DNA from: Lachnospiraceae bacterium
GTDB lineage: Bacteria > Bacillota > Clostridia > Lachnospirales > Lachnospiraceae
Assembly (NCBI GenBank): GCA_017964745.1
Contig: JAGCRJ010000339.1
Span: 1 to 16,953, forward strand
Direction: 5' to 3'
Length of the DNA stretch: 16,953 nucleotides
In this document: positions 7,290 to 15,162 of the stretch, piece by piece
Numbering within the stretch: position 1 is the stretch's first letter
Layout of the letters: each line of letters starts with the position of its first letter
Translations under genes and position numbers: made by a program
The notes under the pieces: model-generated
The model's input: only the letters and a program-made list of their open reading frames with translations
What the model was told of the DNA's origin: nothing
The model's database searches: none

Positions 7290-7308
7290 TAAAACCTACC
7301 TCCGTTTT

Positions 7309-8223
7309 TTATGCCCTGATTCCCAAAAGTGTCATGATGAGAGCCATTCTTACGTACATTCCGTATTTGACCTGCTTGAAGTAGCATGCTCTCGGGTCTT
7401 CGTCAACCTCCACCGATATCTCGTTTACCCTGGGAAGGGGATGAAGTACGAGCATATCCTTTCCTGCGAGGTTCATCTTTTCCTTGGTGAGTATGTAGAA
7501 ATCCTTCAGTCTTACGTAGTCCTCTTCGTTGAAGAATCTTTCCTTCTGAACTCTTGTCATGTAGAGCATATCGAGATCTGCGATGACATCCTCAAGCTTT
7601 ATCACCTCGGTGTAAGGGATGTTCATGTCATTGAGCATCTCGGTGATGTAATCCGGAACCTTGAGCTCGGGAGGAGAGATGAAGACGAAGCTTATTCCCT
7701 CATATCTTACAAGTGCATTGATGAGTGAGTGTACCGTGCGTCCGAACTTAAGGTCTCCGCAGAGTCCGATCTTAAATCCGCCGAGCTTGCCGTGCATGCT
7801 CCTTATAGTCATCAGATCCGCAAGAGTCTGTGTGGGATGCTGGTGTCCGCCGTCGCCCGCATTGATGACGGGGATCTCGGATTTGGATGCCGCAACGTAT
7901 GCCGCGCCTTCCTTGGGATGTCTCATTGCGCAGATGTCCGCATACTGTGAGATTACCTTGATGGTATCGGATACGCTCTCACCCTTTGCCGCAGATGACG
8001 ATCCTGCATCGGAAAAGCCTATGACCTTTCCGCCGAGACGGAGCATTGCGGCTTCGAACGAAAGTCTTGTTCTCGTGCTGGGCTCATAGAAAGCCGTTGC
8101 GAGTATCCTTCCGTCACAGACATGTGCAAATCTTTCGGGATCTTTCTCGATCTCTGCGGCGAGATCGAAGAGGGCATCGAGCTCCTCGGTTGTAAAATCC
8201 AGCGGACTCATCAGATGTCTCAT
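7309..8223 (-). CDS. pyrB: Aspartate carbamoyltransferase catalytic subunit PyrB
   Basis: This 304-residue enzyme condenses carbamoyl phosphate with aspartate to give carbamoyl aspartate, the committed step of pyrimidine synthesis. The carbamoyl-phosphate motif STRTR is at 49-53. A Lys in the mobile loop (SSSAAKGES, K80), RHP at 101-103 and HPTQTL at 129-134 follow. The aspartate domain has GDLKFGRTVHS from about 156, TRVQKERF, and HPLPR near the end. All the expected active-site residues appear to be present. The AGGAGGT ribosome binding site (minus strand, 8234-8240) directly abuts the T run of a terminator hairpin at 8241-8270, so no promoter fits between that hairpin and the gene. Transcription must start upstream, most plausibly at the nitroreductase promoter. 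pyrI follows after 19 bases. Confidence 0.97.
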   Translation of the reverse strand: MRHLMSPLDFTTEELDALFDLAAEIEKDPERFAHVCDGRILATAFYEPSTRTRLSFEAAMLRLGGKVIGFSDAGSSSAAKGESVSDTIKVISQYADICAMRHPKEGAAYVAASKSEIPVINAGDGGHQHPTQTLADLMTIRSMHGKLGGFKIGLCGDLKFGRTVHSLINALVRYEGISFVFISPPELKVPDYITEMLNDMNIPYTEVIKLEDVIADLDMLYMTRVQKERFFNEEDYVRLKDFYILTKEKMNLAGKDMLVLHPLPRVNEISVEVDEDPRACYFKQVKYGMYVRMALIMTLLGIRA

Positions 8224-8240
8224 ATATGATAATACCTCCT

Positions 8241-8270
8241 AAAAAAAGGACTGATAAAAATATCAGTCCT
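8241..8270 (-). terminator. Intrinsic terminator or attenuator between the nitroreductase gene and pyrB
   Basis: Read on the minus strand, AGGACTGATA and TATCAGTCCT form a perfect 10-base stem with a four-T loop, followed by seven T. It starts 8 bases after the nitroreductase stop codon and its U tract runs straight into the AGGAGGT of pyrB. It may simply end nitroreductase transcripts, or gate read-through into pyrBI. Confidence 0.85.
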
Positions 8271-8278
8271 CAAATGAA

Positions 8279-8818
8279 TCAACTCTTATATGTGACCAGA
8301 TCGGAAAGTTCTTTACGCTTCGGAGCCTCGGGAGCTTCGGCTGCAAAACCGACGGCAATGAGAGCGGTGAGTATCTGGCCTTCGGGAATGCCGATAACTT
8401 CAGCGGCGTTGTCATCATAAAGTCCCATGATGACGGTTGAAAGTCCCGCGTCAAATGCTGCGAGACAAAAACTCTGACATGCTATACCTGCGTCGAACAT
8501 CTGCCATCCGTCGCCGAGAGGGGTGGAAGGAGAGCCGTCTCTTTCATAACCGCTTCTCTTATCAACGATGCTGAGAGCAACCACCATGGGAGCACCTCTC
8601 ATGATGTCGCCGTTCTTAGCCCAAATATTAGTGCAGTCAGCCAGCTTGTCCTTAGCTTCTCCGGTAAGAACCGTATAACGGGTTACCTGGGTGTTCTTCC
8701 AGCTGGGAGCGAAGCGGGCGGTATCGATAACGGAATCGATAAGTTCTCTGGGAATCTCTTTGGAAGCATCGAATTTACGTACGCTGCGACGTTCTTTGAT
8801 ACATTTTACCGTTTCCAT
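8279..8818 (-). CDS. Nitroreductase-family flavoprotein
   Basis: This 179-residue protein is of the FMN-dependent nitroreductase/NADH oxidase fold. The N-terminal phosphate-binding signature is CIKERRSVRKFD (6-17), then ARFAPSWKNTQ (34-44), DAGIACQSFCLAA (109-121) and the C-terminal EGQILTALIAVGFAAEAPEAPKRKEL (written in one piece here only as landmarks: EGQIL at 146, VGFAAEAP at 156, KRKEL at 167). The physiological substrate cannot be inferred. Start choice: the ATG at 8818 is preceded by AGGAGGT (8824-8830) at ideal spacing; a further in-frame ATG at 8836 would make the ribosome binding site part of the coding sequence. A good sigma-A promoter lies at 8852-8880. It is the first gene of a unit with pyrB and pyrI downstream, separated from them by a terminator-like hairpin. 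Confidence 0.88.
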   Translation of the reverse strand: METVKCIKERRSVRKFDASKEIPRELIDSVIDTARFAPSWKNTQVTRYTVLTGEAKDKLADCTNIWAKNGDIMRGAPMVVALSIVDKRSGYERDGSPSTPLGDGWQMFDAGIACQSFCLAAFDAGLSTVIMGLYDDNAAEVIGIPEGQILTALIAVGFAAEAPEAPKRKELSDLVTYKS

Positions 8819-8851
8819 GGAGTACCTCCTGCTCAAAACTTTTCACGCAAA

Positions 8852-8880
8852 ATTTTAACATCAGGAGCGAGGTATTTCAA
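8852..8880 (-). promoter_or_regulatory. Sigma-A promoter for the nitroreductase gene (and probably pyrBI)
   Basis: On the minus strand a -35 TTGAAA (8875-8880) and a -10 TAAAAT (8852-8857) are separated by exactly 17 bases. Each matches the consensus at five of six positions. The predicted start near 8845 gives a leader of about 26 bases containing the AGGAGGT site. Confidence 0.8.
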
Positions 8881-8894
8881 TCGGAATCTTTTCT

Positions 8895-8922
8895 TTAATA
8901 TTGTTATGAATTGTGATATATT
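8895..8922 (+). promoter_or_regulatory. Candidate promoter for the transglutaminase-to-SseB gene set
   Basis: TTAATA (8895-8900) and TATATT (8917-8922) are 16 bases apart, and the -10 is preceded by TGA, giving an extended -10 (TGnTATATT). The predicted start near 8929 would leave a leader of about 50 bases. This is the best match in the divergent intergenic region (8819-8980), but the -35 box is weak. Confidence 0.45.
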
Positions 8923-8980
8923 TAACTATGTATAGATATGGGTTTTTGTACAGAATTCACATCCGTGAAAGGAGGAAGAC

Positions 8981-10609
8981 ATGGGCTTTTTGAAAAAGCT
9001 TGGTTTCGCGCTCTTGGCCGTCATAGCTGCCCTTTGTCTTTTTGTCCTGTTCTGTGCATTCAATCCTTCCTTTACCGACAAGATAAGCAGGACTCTTTAC
9101 GGTGAAAACGGAGAGGGCGGTATCATCGGATCGGATGCCGAAAGCCCGATACTTCCGGGAGTCAATCCCGATGCGCTTCCCACACAGACCGGAACCGTAA
9201 ACGATCTTATTCCCTATACTCCCTACAACGGGACGATCACGACCATTCCCGACAATGTGGTCGGAAGAAGCGGACTTACTCCCGTTGAAGGAACACAGAC
9301 CGAGCTCAGCGATGCCCAGGCCAAGGATGTATCCGGAACCATTGATAAAGGTTCCGACGGTTCGGACCTTGCGTTTGATCCGGAAATCTATCCTTACTAT
9401 GCGATGCTCGATTCAAACGGTCAGGCGCTGTACAAACAGATCTATGCCAATGCATGCGATCTTGTTTCTTCCTTTGCACCCTGCACGGATGTAAAGGCGG
9501 ATGCGGTACAGTATGTTTTCGAGGCCGTATTCGGAGATCATCCAGAACTCTTTTACGTGCAGACCGCTTATACGGTGAAATACACCGGAGACAAAAAGGT
9601 TGTGGAGATCGATCTGAGCTATTACACCATCGCCAACGATCTGGAAAATGCCAGGGCGATGTTCGATTCGGCCGCAACGGCTATAGAGGAGGGAGCAAGA
9701 CAGTTTCCCGATGATTACTCCAGGGAAAAGTATGTGCACGATGCTCTTATACAGACCGTAACTTATGATGCGGGTGCTTCCATGGATCAGAGCGCATATT
9801 CCGCACTGGTTCAGGGCAGGAGCGTTTGCGCAGGTTATGCCAGGGCGTTCCAGTACATCTGCCAGAGGCTCGGTATTCCGGCATATTACTGTGCGGGATC
9901 GTCGGGCGAAGATCATGCCTGGAATATAGTTAAGCTCGGCGACGGTTTTTACAATGTGGATGTTACATGGGATGATTCGGACAGTCCTTCTTACGACTAT
10001 TTCAACAGGACCGACGGAGACTATGCCGGCACGCATGTAAGAAAGAGCCTTTCGATCTATCTTCCTGCCTGCCAGGGAACCCAGTACAGGGGACTTGAGA
10101 GCTCATCACCCGCGATCGCAGATGAAGAAGGACAGACTTCCGATGACGGAACCGGAACGGGATATGAGGGATACGATCCTTACTTTGATCCGTATATCAA
10201 TAACGATCCTACGGTACCTCTAGATTATGATTCGGAGCATCCCACGGATGTTACCGGAAATAACGGAAACGGCAATAACACTTCAAATGTGGATCATTCG
10301 AATGCAGCCGCACAGCTTGCGGTATTCGGATTAAAGGAAAGCGATGCGCTCACCACGCTCTCCGATTACTATGCCGACTGCAAGATACAGATGGTTTCGT
10401 GCGGTATGGGAGATCACTGCTTCTACAATGTGGTACCCGTGGAGCTGTACAGGACAATAGAGAGTGAGTACGGAAAGGGTAATTACAGAACGGGGTATTT
10501 TGATTCCGCTCTGAAAACAATAGGAGCCTCCAACTGTAACATAGTCATTCAGGCGGAAAGACTGGGCGGAGGTTATTACAGGATCTGGCATAACATCTAT
10601 GTTTGGTAG
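8981..10609 (+). CDS. Membrane-anchored transglutaminase-like (papain-fold) protein
   Basis: This is a 542-residue protein. An N-terminal hydrophobic segment (about 7-28, after a short Lys-containing start) makes it a membrane-anchored or secreted protein. A spacer of about 120 residues rich in Gly, Pro, Thr and Ser follows. The transglutaminase-like core lies around 160-345 with the expected triad: Cys283 in GRSVCAGYARAF, His312 in EDHAWN and Asp327 in NVDVTWDD. A low-complexity linker follows (about 367-443: acidic, Tyr- and Asn-rich, with NNGNGNN), then an unassigned C-terminal domain of about 100 residues. Such proteins in Clostridia may act as surface cysteine proteases or cross-linking enzymes; the substrate is unknown. 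GGAGG precedes the ATG closely. The GGDEF gene follows after 18 bases. Confidence 0.85.
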   Translation: MGFLKKLGFALLAVIAALCLFVLFCAFNPSFTDKISRTLYGENGEGGIIGSDAESPILPGVNPDALPTQTGTVNDLIPYTPYNGTITTIPDNVVGRSGLTPVEGTQTELSDAQAKDVSGTIDKGSDGSDLAFDPEIYPYYAMLDSNGQALYKQIYANACDLVSSFAPCTDVKADAVQYVFEAVFGDHPELFYVQTAYTVKYTGDKKVVEIDLSYYTIANDLENARAMFDSAATAIEEGARQFPDDYSREKYVHDALIQTVTYDAGASMDQSAYSALVQGRSVCAGYARAFQYICQRLGIPAYYCAGSSGEDHAWNIVKLGDGFYNVDVTWDDSDSPSYDYFNRTDGDYAGTHVRKSLSIYLPACQGTQYRGLESSSPAIADEEGQTSDDGTGTGYEGYDPYFDPYINNDPTVPLDYDSEHPTDVTGNNGNGNNTSNVDHSNAAAQLAVFGLKESDALTTLSDYYADCKIQMVSCGMGDHCFYNVVPVELYRTIESEYGKGNYRTGYFDSALKTIGASNCNIVIQAERLGGGYYRIWHNIYVW

Positions 10610-10627
10610 AACCTGACGGAGAATTGT

Positions 10628-11794
10628 ATGCAGGAGTTTATTTTATTCAATATAGGCGTGGACTGCTTTGCGATGGCAGTAATGCTCATCATTCTGTTCA
10701 CGTGCATAACAAGCTTTGACAATACCCAGGATGTAAGGTTCATGAGACTGACCTTTATCATGCTCACATCAACGCTTTTCTTCGATCTGGTCCAGTGGTG
10801 CATCGAAAATTCTCCCGGCAGAAATATTTACATCTATATGCATCTTGATGTCACGGCATATTATCTGTCACAGATACTTTCGGTCATTGCCTGGGGAGCC
10901 TATGTTCACTACAGGGTGACCGGTAAGATGCGTTCCAGGAATGTACAGATCGCCGCGGTATATGTTCCTTTCGGCATCACTCTTTTGCTCATGATCATCA
11001 ATCCCTTTACGGGAGCGGTGTTTAATATCACCGAAGCAAACGGATACGTGAGAGGACCTCTCAGCAATCCGATCGCACTCCTTGTCATGGGATATCTTCT
11101 GGGAATAAGCTTATGGGTTCTTTACAAGAGGACTCAGGAGAAACTTGCAAGCACCAAGAGAGAGTATCTGATACTTGCGGGATTTGTCGTTGCTCCCTTC
11201 ATCGGTGCGATCATACAGCTTCAGATGTACGGAATCAGCCTTATCTGGCCGCTTACCAGTATCAGCATGCTGCTCCTTTACATCAACAGATCCAGGGATG
11301 AAATATCGATCGATGCGCTCACCGGTCTCAACAACAGAGGAAGCCTCGACAAGTACATGCTCGAAAGAGTACATCCCGAATCAGAAGAAAGACTTACGCT
11401 CATCCTTATGGATGTGGATAAATTCAAGCTCATCAACGATAACCTCGGACACGATATGGGTGACGTTGCACTCAGGGAGGTATCCGAGATCATCAGAAAG
11501 TCCTTCTCACAGGGACACAATTTCCTTTCGAGATTCGGAGGAGATGAGTTTGTTGTTATCGTTCCGCAGGTTGACGATCCGAGAATGATCGACAGCTATA
11601 TGAGGGATCTTAAATCTAATCTCGAAGAGTTCAACTCGAGCAAGTCATTCCCCATGGCTCTCAGCATAAGCTGCGGAACAGCGTTCTATCCCAAAGAGAA
11701 TATCAAGAGTCCCGAGGATCTGCTCAAAGCGGCAGACGCGCAGATGTACGAAGAGAAGGAACGTCATCATGCCGAGCTCGGATTCAAGAAATAA
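10628..11794 (+). CDS. Membrane-bound GGDEF-domain protein (putative diguanylate cyclase)
   Basis: This is a 388-residue protein. Residues 1 to about 222 hold roughly seven hydrophobic segments (for example IGVDCFAMAVMLIILF near the start and PLTSISMLLLYI at the end), forming a membrane sensor module of unidentified type. The GGDEF domain spans about 228-385. It has DALTGLNNRGSLD at its start, MDVDKFKLINDNLGHDMGD for metal and substrate binding, and the signature RFGGDEF with GGDEF at 304-308. The active site is intact, so synthesis of cyclic di-GMP from two GTP is expected. The inhibitory I-site RxxD just upstream is replaced by QGHN, so classical product inhibition is unlikely. A GGAG lies at 10618. 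It sits between the transglutaminase gene and trpS with 18-base gaps on both sides. Confidence 0.9.
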   Translation: MQEFILFNIGVDCFAMAVMLIILFTCITSFDNTQDVRFMRLTFIMLTSTLFFDLVQWCIENSPGRNIYIYMHLDVTAYYLSQILSVIAWGAYVHYRVTGKMRSRNVQIAAVYVPFGITLLLMIINPFTGAVFNITEANGYVRGPLSNPIALLVMGYLLGISLWVLYKRTQEKLASTKREYLILAGFVVAPFIGAIIQLQMYGISLIWPLTSISMLLLYINRSRDEISIDALTGLNNRGSLDKYMLERVHPESEERLTLILMDVDKFKLINDNLGHDMGDVALREVSEIIRKSFSQGHNFLSRFGGDEFVVIVPQVDDPRMIDSYMRDLKSNLEEFNSSKSFPMALSISCGTAFYPKENIKSPEDLLKAADAQMYEEKERHHAELGFKK

Positions 11795-11812
11795 ACAAAC
11801 GGAGAAATCAAA

Positions 11813-12844
11813 ATGAGTGAAATCGAAACACAGCAGTCACAGGCGCCCGCAAAGAAGGTAATGCTTTCGGGCATCCAGCCCAGCGGAGATCTTCATCTGG
11901 GCAATTACCTCGGAGCGATCAAAAACTGGGGCGCAAGAAGTGAAGAATTCGACTGCTTTTACTTTATGGCAGACCTTCATACCATTACCGTAAGACAGGA
12001 GCCTGCCGAGCTCAGGAGAAGAACTCTCGAGCAGCTTGCCCTGTATATCGCATGCGGACTCGACCCCGAAAAGAATACTCTTTTCATCCAGTCACAGGTT
12101 CCCGCACATGCACAGCTCGGATGGGTGCTTCAGTGCTATACCATGTTCGGCGAGCTTACCAGAATGACACAGTTCAAGGATAAGTCCGAAAAGCACAAGG
12201 ACAATATCAATGCCGGACTTTTCGCATATCCTTCACTCATGGCTTCCGATATTCTTCTTTACAGACCGGACTTTGTTCCCGTAGGAGAGGATCAGAAGCA
12301 GCATGTGGAGCTTACAAGGAACATTGCCATCCGTTTCAATTCCGTATACGGAGATGTGTTCAAGATTCCCGAGCCTTACATCGCCAAGACCGGTGCAAGG
12401 ATCTACGGACTCACCACCCCCGATTCCAAGATGAGCAAGTCGATTCCCGAGGGCTGCGTATTCCTCATGGACGATCCCGATACCATCGCGCGCAAGTTCA
12501 AGCGTGCGGTCACCGATTCCGATACCGAAAGATGTGTAAGATTCGACAAGGAGAACAAGCCCGGAGTATCGAATCTTATGAATATCTATTCGACAGTGAC
12601 CGGCAAGAGCTTCGAAGAGATCGAAAAGGAATTCGAAGGAAAGGGATACGGTGTGTTCAAGCCTGCGGTCGGAGAGGCTGTCATCGAGACGCTTCGTCCC
12701 ATTAGGGAAGAGGCATCCAGGATCATAAAGGACAAGGCATACCTGGAGTCCGTTTACAAGGACGGTGCGGCAAGGGCATCGAGAGTTGCGGACAAGACTC
12801 TTTACAAGGTTTATAAAAAAGTAGGATTCGTATTACCTAAATGA
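11813..12844 (+). CDS. trpS: Tryptophan--tRNA ligase
   Basis: This 343-residue class Ic aminoacyl-tRNA synthetase charges tRNA-Trp. The HIGH-equivalent motif lies in PSGDLHLGNY (23-32), preceded by the family signature MLSGIQPSG, and KMSKS is at 206-210. MADLHTIT, ASDILLYRPDFVPVGEDQKQHVELTR and the C-terminal anticodon-binding helices are all in place. Length is normal with a short polar N-terminal extension of about 14 residues. The start is backed by CGGAG in the 18-base gap after the GGDEF gene. No T-box leader fits in that gap, unlike many Firmicutes trpS genes. Its stop overlaps the glycosyltransferase start (ATGA, 12841-12844), implying coupled translation. Confidence 0.97.
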   Translation: MSEIETQQSQAPAKKVMLSGIQPSGDLHLGNYLGAIKNWGARSEEFDCFYFMADLHTITVRQEPAELRRRTLEQLALYIACGLDPEKNTLFIQSQVPAHAQLGWVLQCYTMFGELTRMTQFKDKSEKHKDNINAGLFAYPSLMASDILLYRPDFVPVGEDQKQHVELTRNIAIRFNSVYGDVFKIPEPYIAKTGARIYGLTTPDSKMSKSIPEGCVFLMDDPDTIARKFKRAVTDSDTERCVRFDKENKPGVSNLMNIYSTVTGKSFEEIEKEFEGKGYGVFKPAVGEAVIETLRPIREEASRIIKDKAYLESVYKDGAARASRVADKTLYKVYKKVGFVLPK

Positions 12845-14661
12845 TCCGCTTCCTGATACAGAAAATTAAACAAAAGGGTCTTCGCACCGTTATAAAACTC
12901 GGTTTTCTGAGGATAAGACATTTTTTCAGGATGATCTTTACCGGAAGCAGCGTAAAGAAAGCTTTTCTTGTCTGCATAGGTAAGATCAAGCCTGTTCCCT
13001 ATGATGAGCTTGTAAGGCAGAGAGAAGCGCTTGTTCAGCATCCGGACGATCTGTCTTACAGACCGCTCGTTTCATTCATCATTCCCGTTTACAACATCGA
13101 GGACAGGTTCCTGAGACCTTGTCTTGATTCGTGCATGTCCCAGACCTATGAGAATTTCGAGGTCTGTATTTCCGATGACAATTCAAGTCTTCCTTCGGTA
13201 AAGGAAACACTTTCCGAATATGAAGCAAAGTACGACAATTTCCATGTTGTTTACAGAAGCGAGAACGGAAGGATATCGGAGAATACCAACTCGGCTCTTT
13301 CGATCGCGAAGGGTGAGTTCATAGCTCTCGTGGATGATGACGATACGCTCGAGCCTTATTCGCTTCTCGAGATGGTGCGTTATCTCAACGACCATCCCGA
13401 TACCGATATGGTCTATTCCGACGAGGATATGCTCTCAGAGGACGGAACGCTTCGTCATGATCCCAAGTTCAAGCCCGACTGGTCACCGGATTCATTTATG
13501 TCCATCATGTACACCTGTCATCTGTGCATGATCAGAAAGAGCATTGTCGATAAGGTCGGCGGCTTTGACAAGAGATTCGACGGAGCACAGGATTACGATC
13601 TCGTGATGCGTATTTCGGAGATCACGGATAAGATCGGACATGTTCCCCAGGTTCTGTACCACTGGAGGGAGATAACCGGTTCCACCGCACTTGATATGGG
13701 TGCAAAGGAATACTTAAAGGATGCGAGCGTAAACCTTAAGAAGGAAGCACTTGAAAGAAGAGGCTTCAAAGGCGATATAGTCTGGTGTCCTTTGAAGGAA
13801 GTCGTCCAGTGTTATCCGGTTTATGCAACATCGGATGACGATCTAGTCAGCATAGTCATTCCTTCCAAGGACAATTACAAGGTGCTGAAGAGATGTATCG
13901 ACAGCATTCACTCTGTGGCAGCAGGCGTAAAGTTCGAGGTCATCGTTGTCGACAACGGTTCCGACGAGAAGAATAAGGCAAAGTATGAAAAGCTTCTTTC
14001 CGGCTACGGAGATTCGTATTTCCACGAACCCGAGCAGTTTAATTTCTCGAGGATGTGCAACAAGGGTGCATCTCATGCAAAGGGAAATGTCATTCTTTTC
14101 CTGAATGATGATATAAAGGTTGCGGGAGATAACTGGCTTTCTGTCATGGCGGGACACGCTAAGCTTCCCCATGTCGGAGCGGTCGGCTGCAAGCTCTATT
14201 ATCCCAAGGGGCATGCCATCCAGCACTGCGGCGTAGTTAATACCGCGGTCGGTCCCGGTCATGCATTCTACGGAATCGAGGATACCGGAGTAGTAATGTA
14301 CGGCGGAAGAAATCTTCTCCCCTATAACTTCAGCGTTGTGACCGGTGCGGCACTTATGATGGAAGCATCGAAATATAAAGAGGCAGGGGGCTTTGATGAA
14401 TCCTTTGCCGTGGCTTATAATGATGTTGCATTATGCTTTTCGCTCCTTGAACTCGGCTACTACAATGTCTTAAGACCCGATGTGGCTCTTACGCATTACG
14501 AATCGGTAAGCCGCGGACTTGATGACGAGAACAGCGAAAAGACAAAGCGAAGGATCGCAGAGATGGAGAGGCTTTACACGGTACATCCTTCCATGAAGGG
14601 CTTCGATTCCTGCTACAATCCCAATTTCAAAAATGACAACGCGGACTACAGATACGAGTAA
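12841..14661 (+). CDS. Bidomain family 2 glycosyltransferase
   Basis: This 606-residue cytosolic protein has two GT-A (GT2) domains in tandem and no membrane segment. Domain 1 begins LVSFIIPVYN (76 on), has the metal-binding acidic run VDDDD (164-168), and ends with GAQDYDLVMRISE. Domain 2 begins LVSIVIPSKDN (335 on), has FLNDD (420-424) as the DxD equivalent, and includes VTGAALMME and a FDESF acceptor-side motif. The first 75 residues are basic and may touch membrane or a partner. Double GT2 proteins of this kind build surface polysaccharides such as rhamnose-rich glycans; donor and acceptor cannot be read from sequence. No convincing ribosome binding site precedes the start, so expression likely relies on the four-base overlap with trpS. 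The SseB-like gene follows after 26 bases. Confidence 0.9.
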   Translation: MIRFLIQKIKQKGLRTVIKLGFLRIRHFFRMIFTGSSVKKAFLVCIGKIKPVPYDELVRQREALVQHPDDLSYRPLVSFIIPVYNIEDRFLRPCLDSCMSQTYENFEVCISDDNSSLPSVKETLSEYEAKYDNFHVVYRSENGRISENTNSALSIAKGEFIALVDDDDTLEPYSLLEMVRYLNDHPDTDMVYSDEDMLSEDGTLRHDPKFKPDWSPDSFMSIMYTCHLCMIRKSIVDKVGGFDKRFDGAQDYDLVMRISEITDKIGHVPQVLYHWREITGSTALDMGAKEYLKDASVNLKKEALERRGFKGDIVWCPLKEVVQCYPVYATSDDDLVSIVIPSKDNYKVLKRCIDSIHSVAAGVKFEVIVVDNGSDEKNKAKYEKLLSGYGDSYFHEPEQFNFSRMCNKGASHAKGNVILFLNDDIKVAGDNWLSVMAGHAKLPHVGAVGCKLYYPKGHAIQHCGVVNTAVGPGHAFYGIEDTGVVMYGGRNLLPYNFSVVTGAALMMEASKYKEAGGFDESFAVAYNDVALCFSLLELGYYNVLRPDVALTHYESVSRGLDDENSEKTKRRIAEMERLYTVHPSMKGFDSCYNPNFKNDNADYRYE

Positions 14662-14687
14662 CGGGTTTTCAGAAACGGAGGTTTGCC

Positions 14688-15158
14688 ATGGCACTTAATG
14701 ACGGTTGTGCATCACTTGAAGAAGCTGTAAATGCGTACATTTTCAAAAAGACAGAGGACAACAACCTTAAGCTCAGGGAAGAACTTGTTTCCTTCATCAA
14801 CAGAAACGATACCGTTCTTACCTCCGTCAGGATCCTTAAAAAGGGTGCTACCTTTGATGATGTTGCGGACGAGAAGAATGCCGACGGATCGAGACCCATT
14901 TCCATCAGCCTTGTCGGTGCTAACGACGGAGCATGGATCCCTGCGTTTACATCAAACGAGCAGAAGACACTCGGTGCGGGACACGAGCTTCTCGAGACCG
15001 GTATCATCTGGCTTCTCGACTATGCTCTTTCCGTCAATGATGTAAAGGGCGTCACCATCAATCCCTTCGGCGAGCAGCTTAACCTTGACCGCGACTCGAT
15101 CAGAACCCTCCTTCGCGCAGCCAATGTCGAAGCGGGTCTCGGAAATACGGAAGAGTGA
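14688..15158 (+). CDS. SseB-like N-terminal-domain protein
   Basis: This is a 156-residue soluble acidic protein. The centre carries AWIPAFTSNEQ, then a helical stretch with LLDYALS, and GVTINPFGEQLNLDRDSI. That is the pattern of the SseB N-terminal domain (Pfam PF07179), in which an aromatic-x-P-x-FTS strand is followed by a hydrophobic helix and an x-I-N-P-x-x strand. The family is widespread in Firmicutes and actinobacteria with no established molecular function; the enterobacterial SseB name relates to enhanced serine sensitivity. GGAGG sits at a good distance before the ATG. The next small gene begins four bases after its stop. The assignment rests on motif memory. Confidence 0.7.
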   Translation: MALNDGCASLEEAVNAYIFKKTEDNNLKLREELVSFINRNDTVLTSVRILKKGATFDDVADEKNADGSRPISISLVGANDGAWIPAFTSNEQKTLGAGHELLETGIIWLLDYALSVNDVKGVTINPFGEQLNLDRDSIRTLLRAANVEAGLGNTEE

Positions 15159-15162
15159 TCCT

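Noticed and set aside
8819..8836. Upstream in-frame ATG for the nitroreductase
   Set aside because: It would translate the AGGAGGT site itself (residues Arg-Arg), which is clearly the ribosome binding site for the ATG at 8818.
8911..8936. TTGTGA with TATAGA as promoter of the transglutaminase gene
   Set aside because: The spacing is only 14 bases; the TTAATA/TGA-TATATT pair just upstream fits better.
15085..15162. Upstream start for the 86-residue protein
   Set aside because: It would overlap the SseB-like gene by 74 bases and has no ribosome binding site; the extra residues simply read that gene in another frame.
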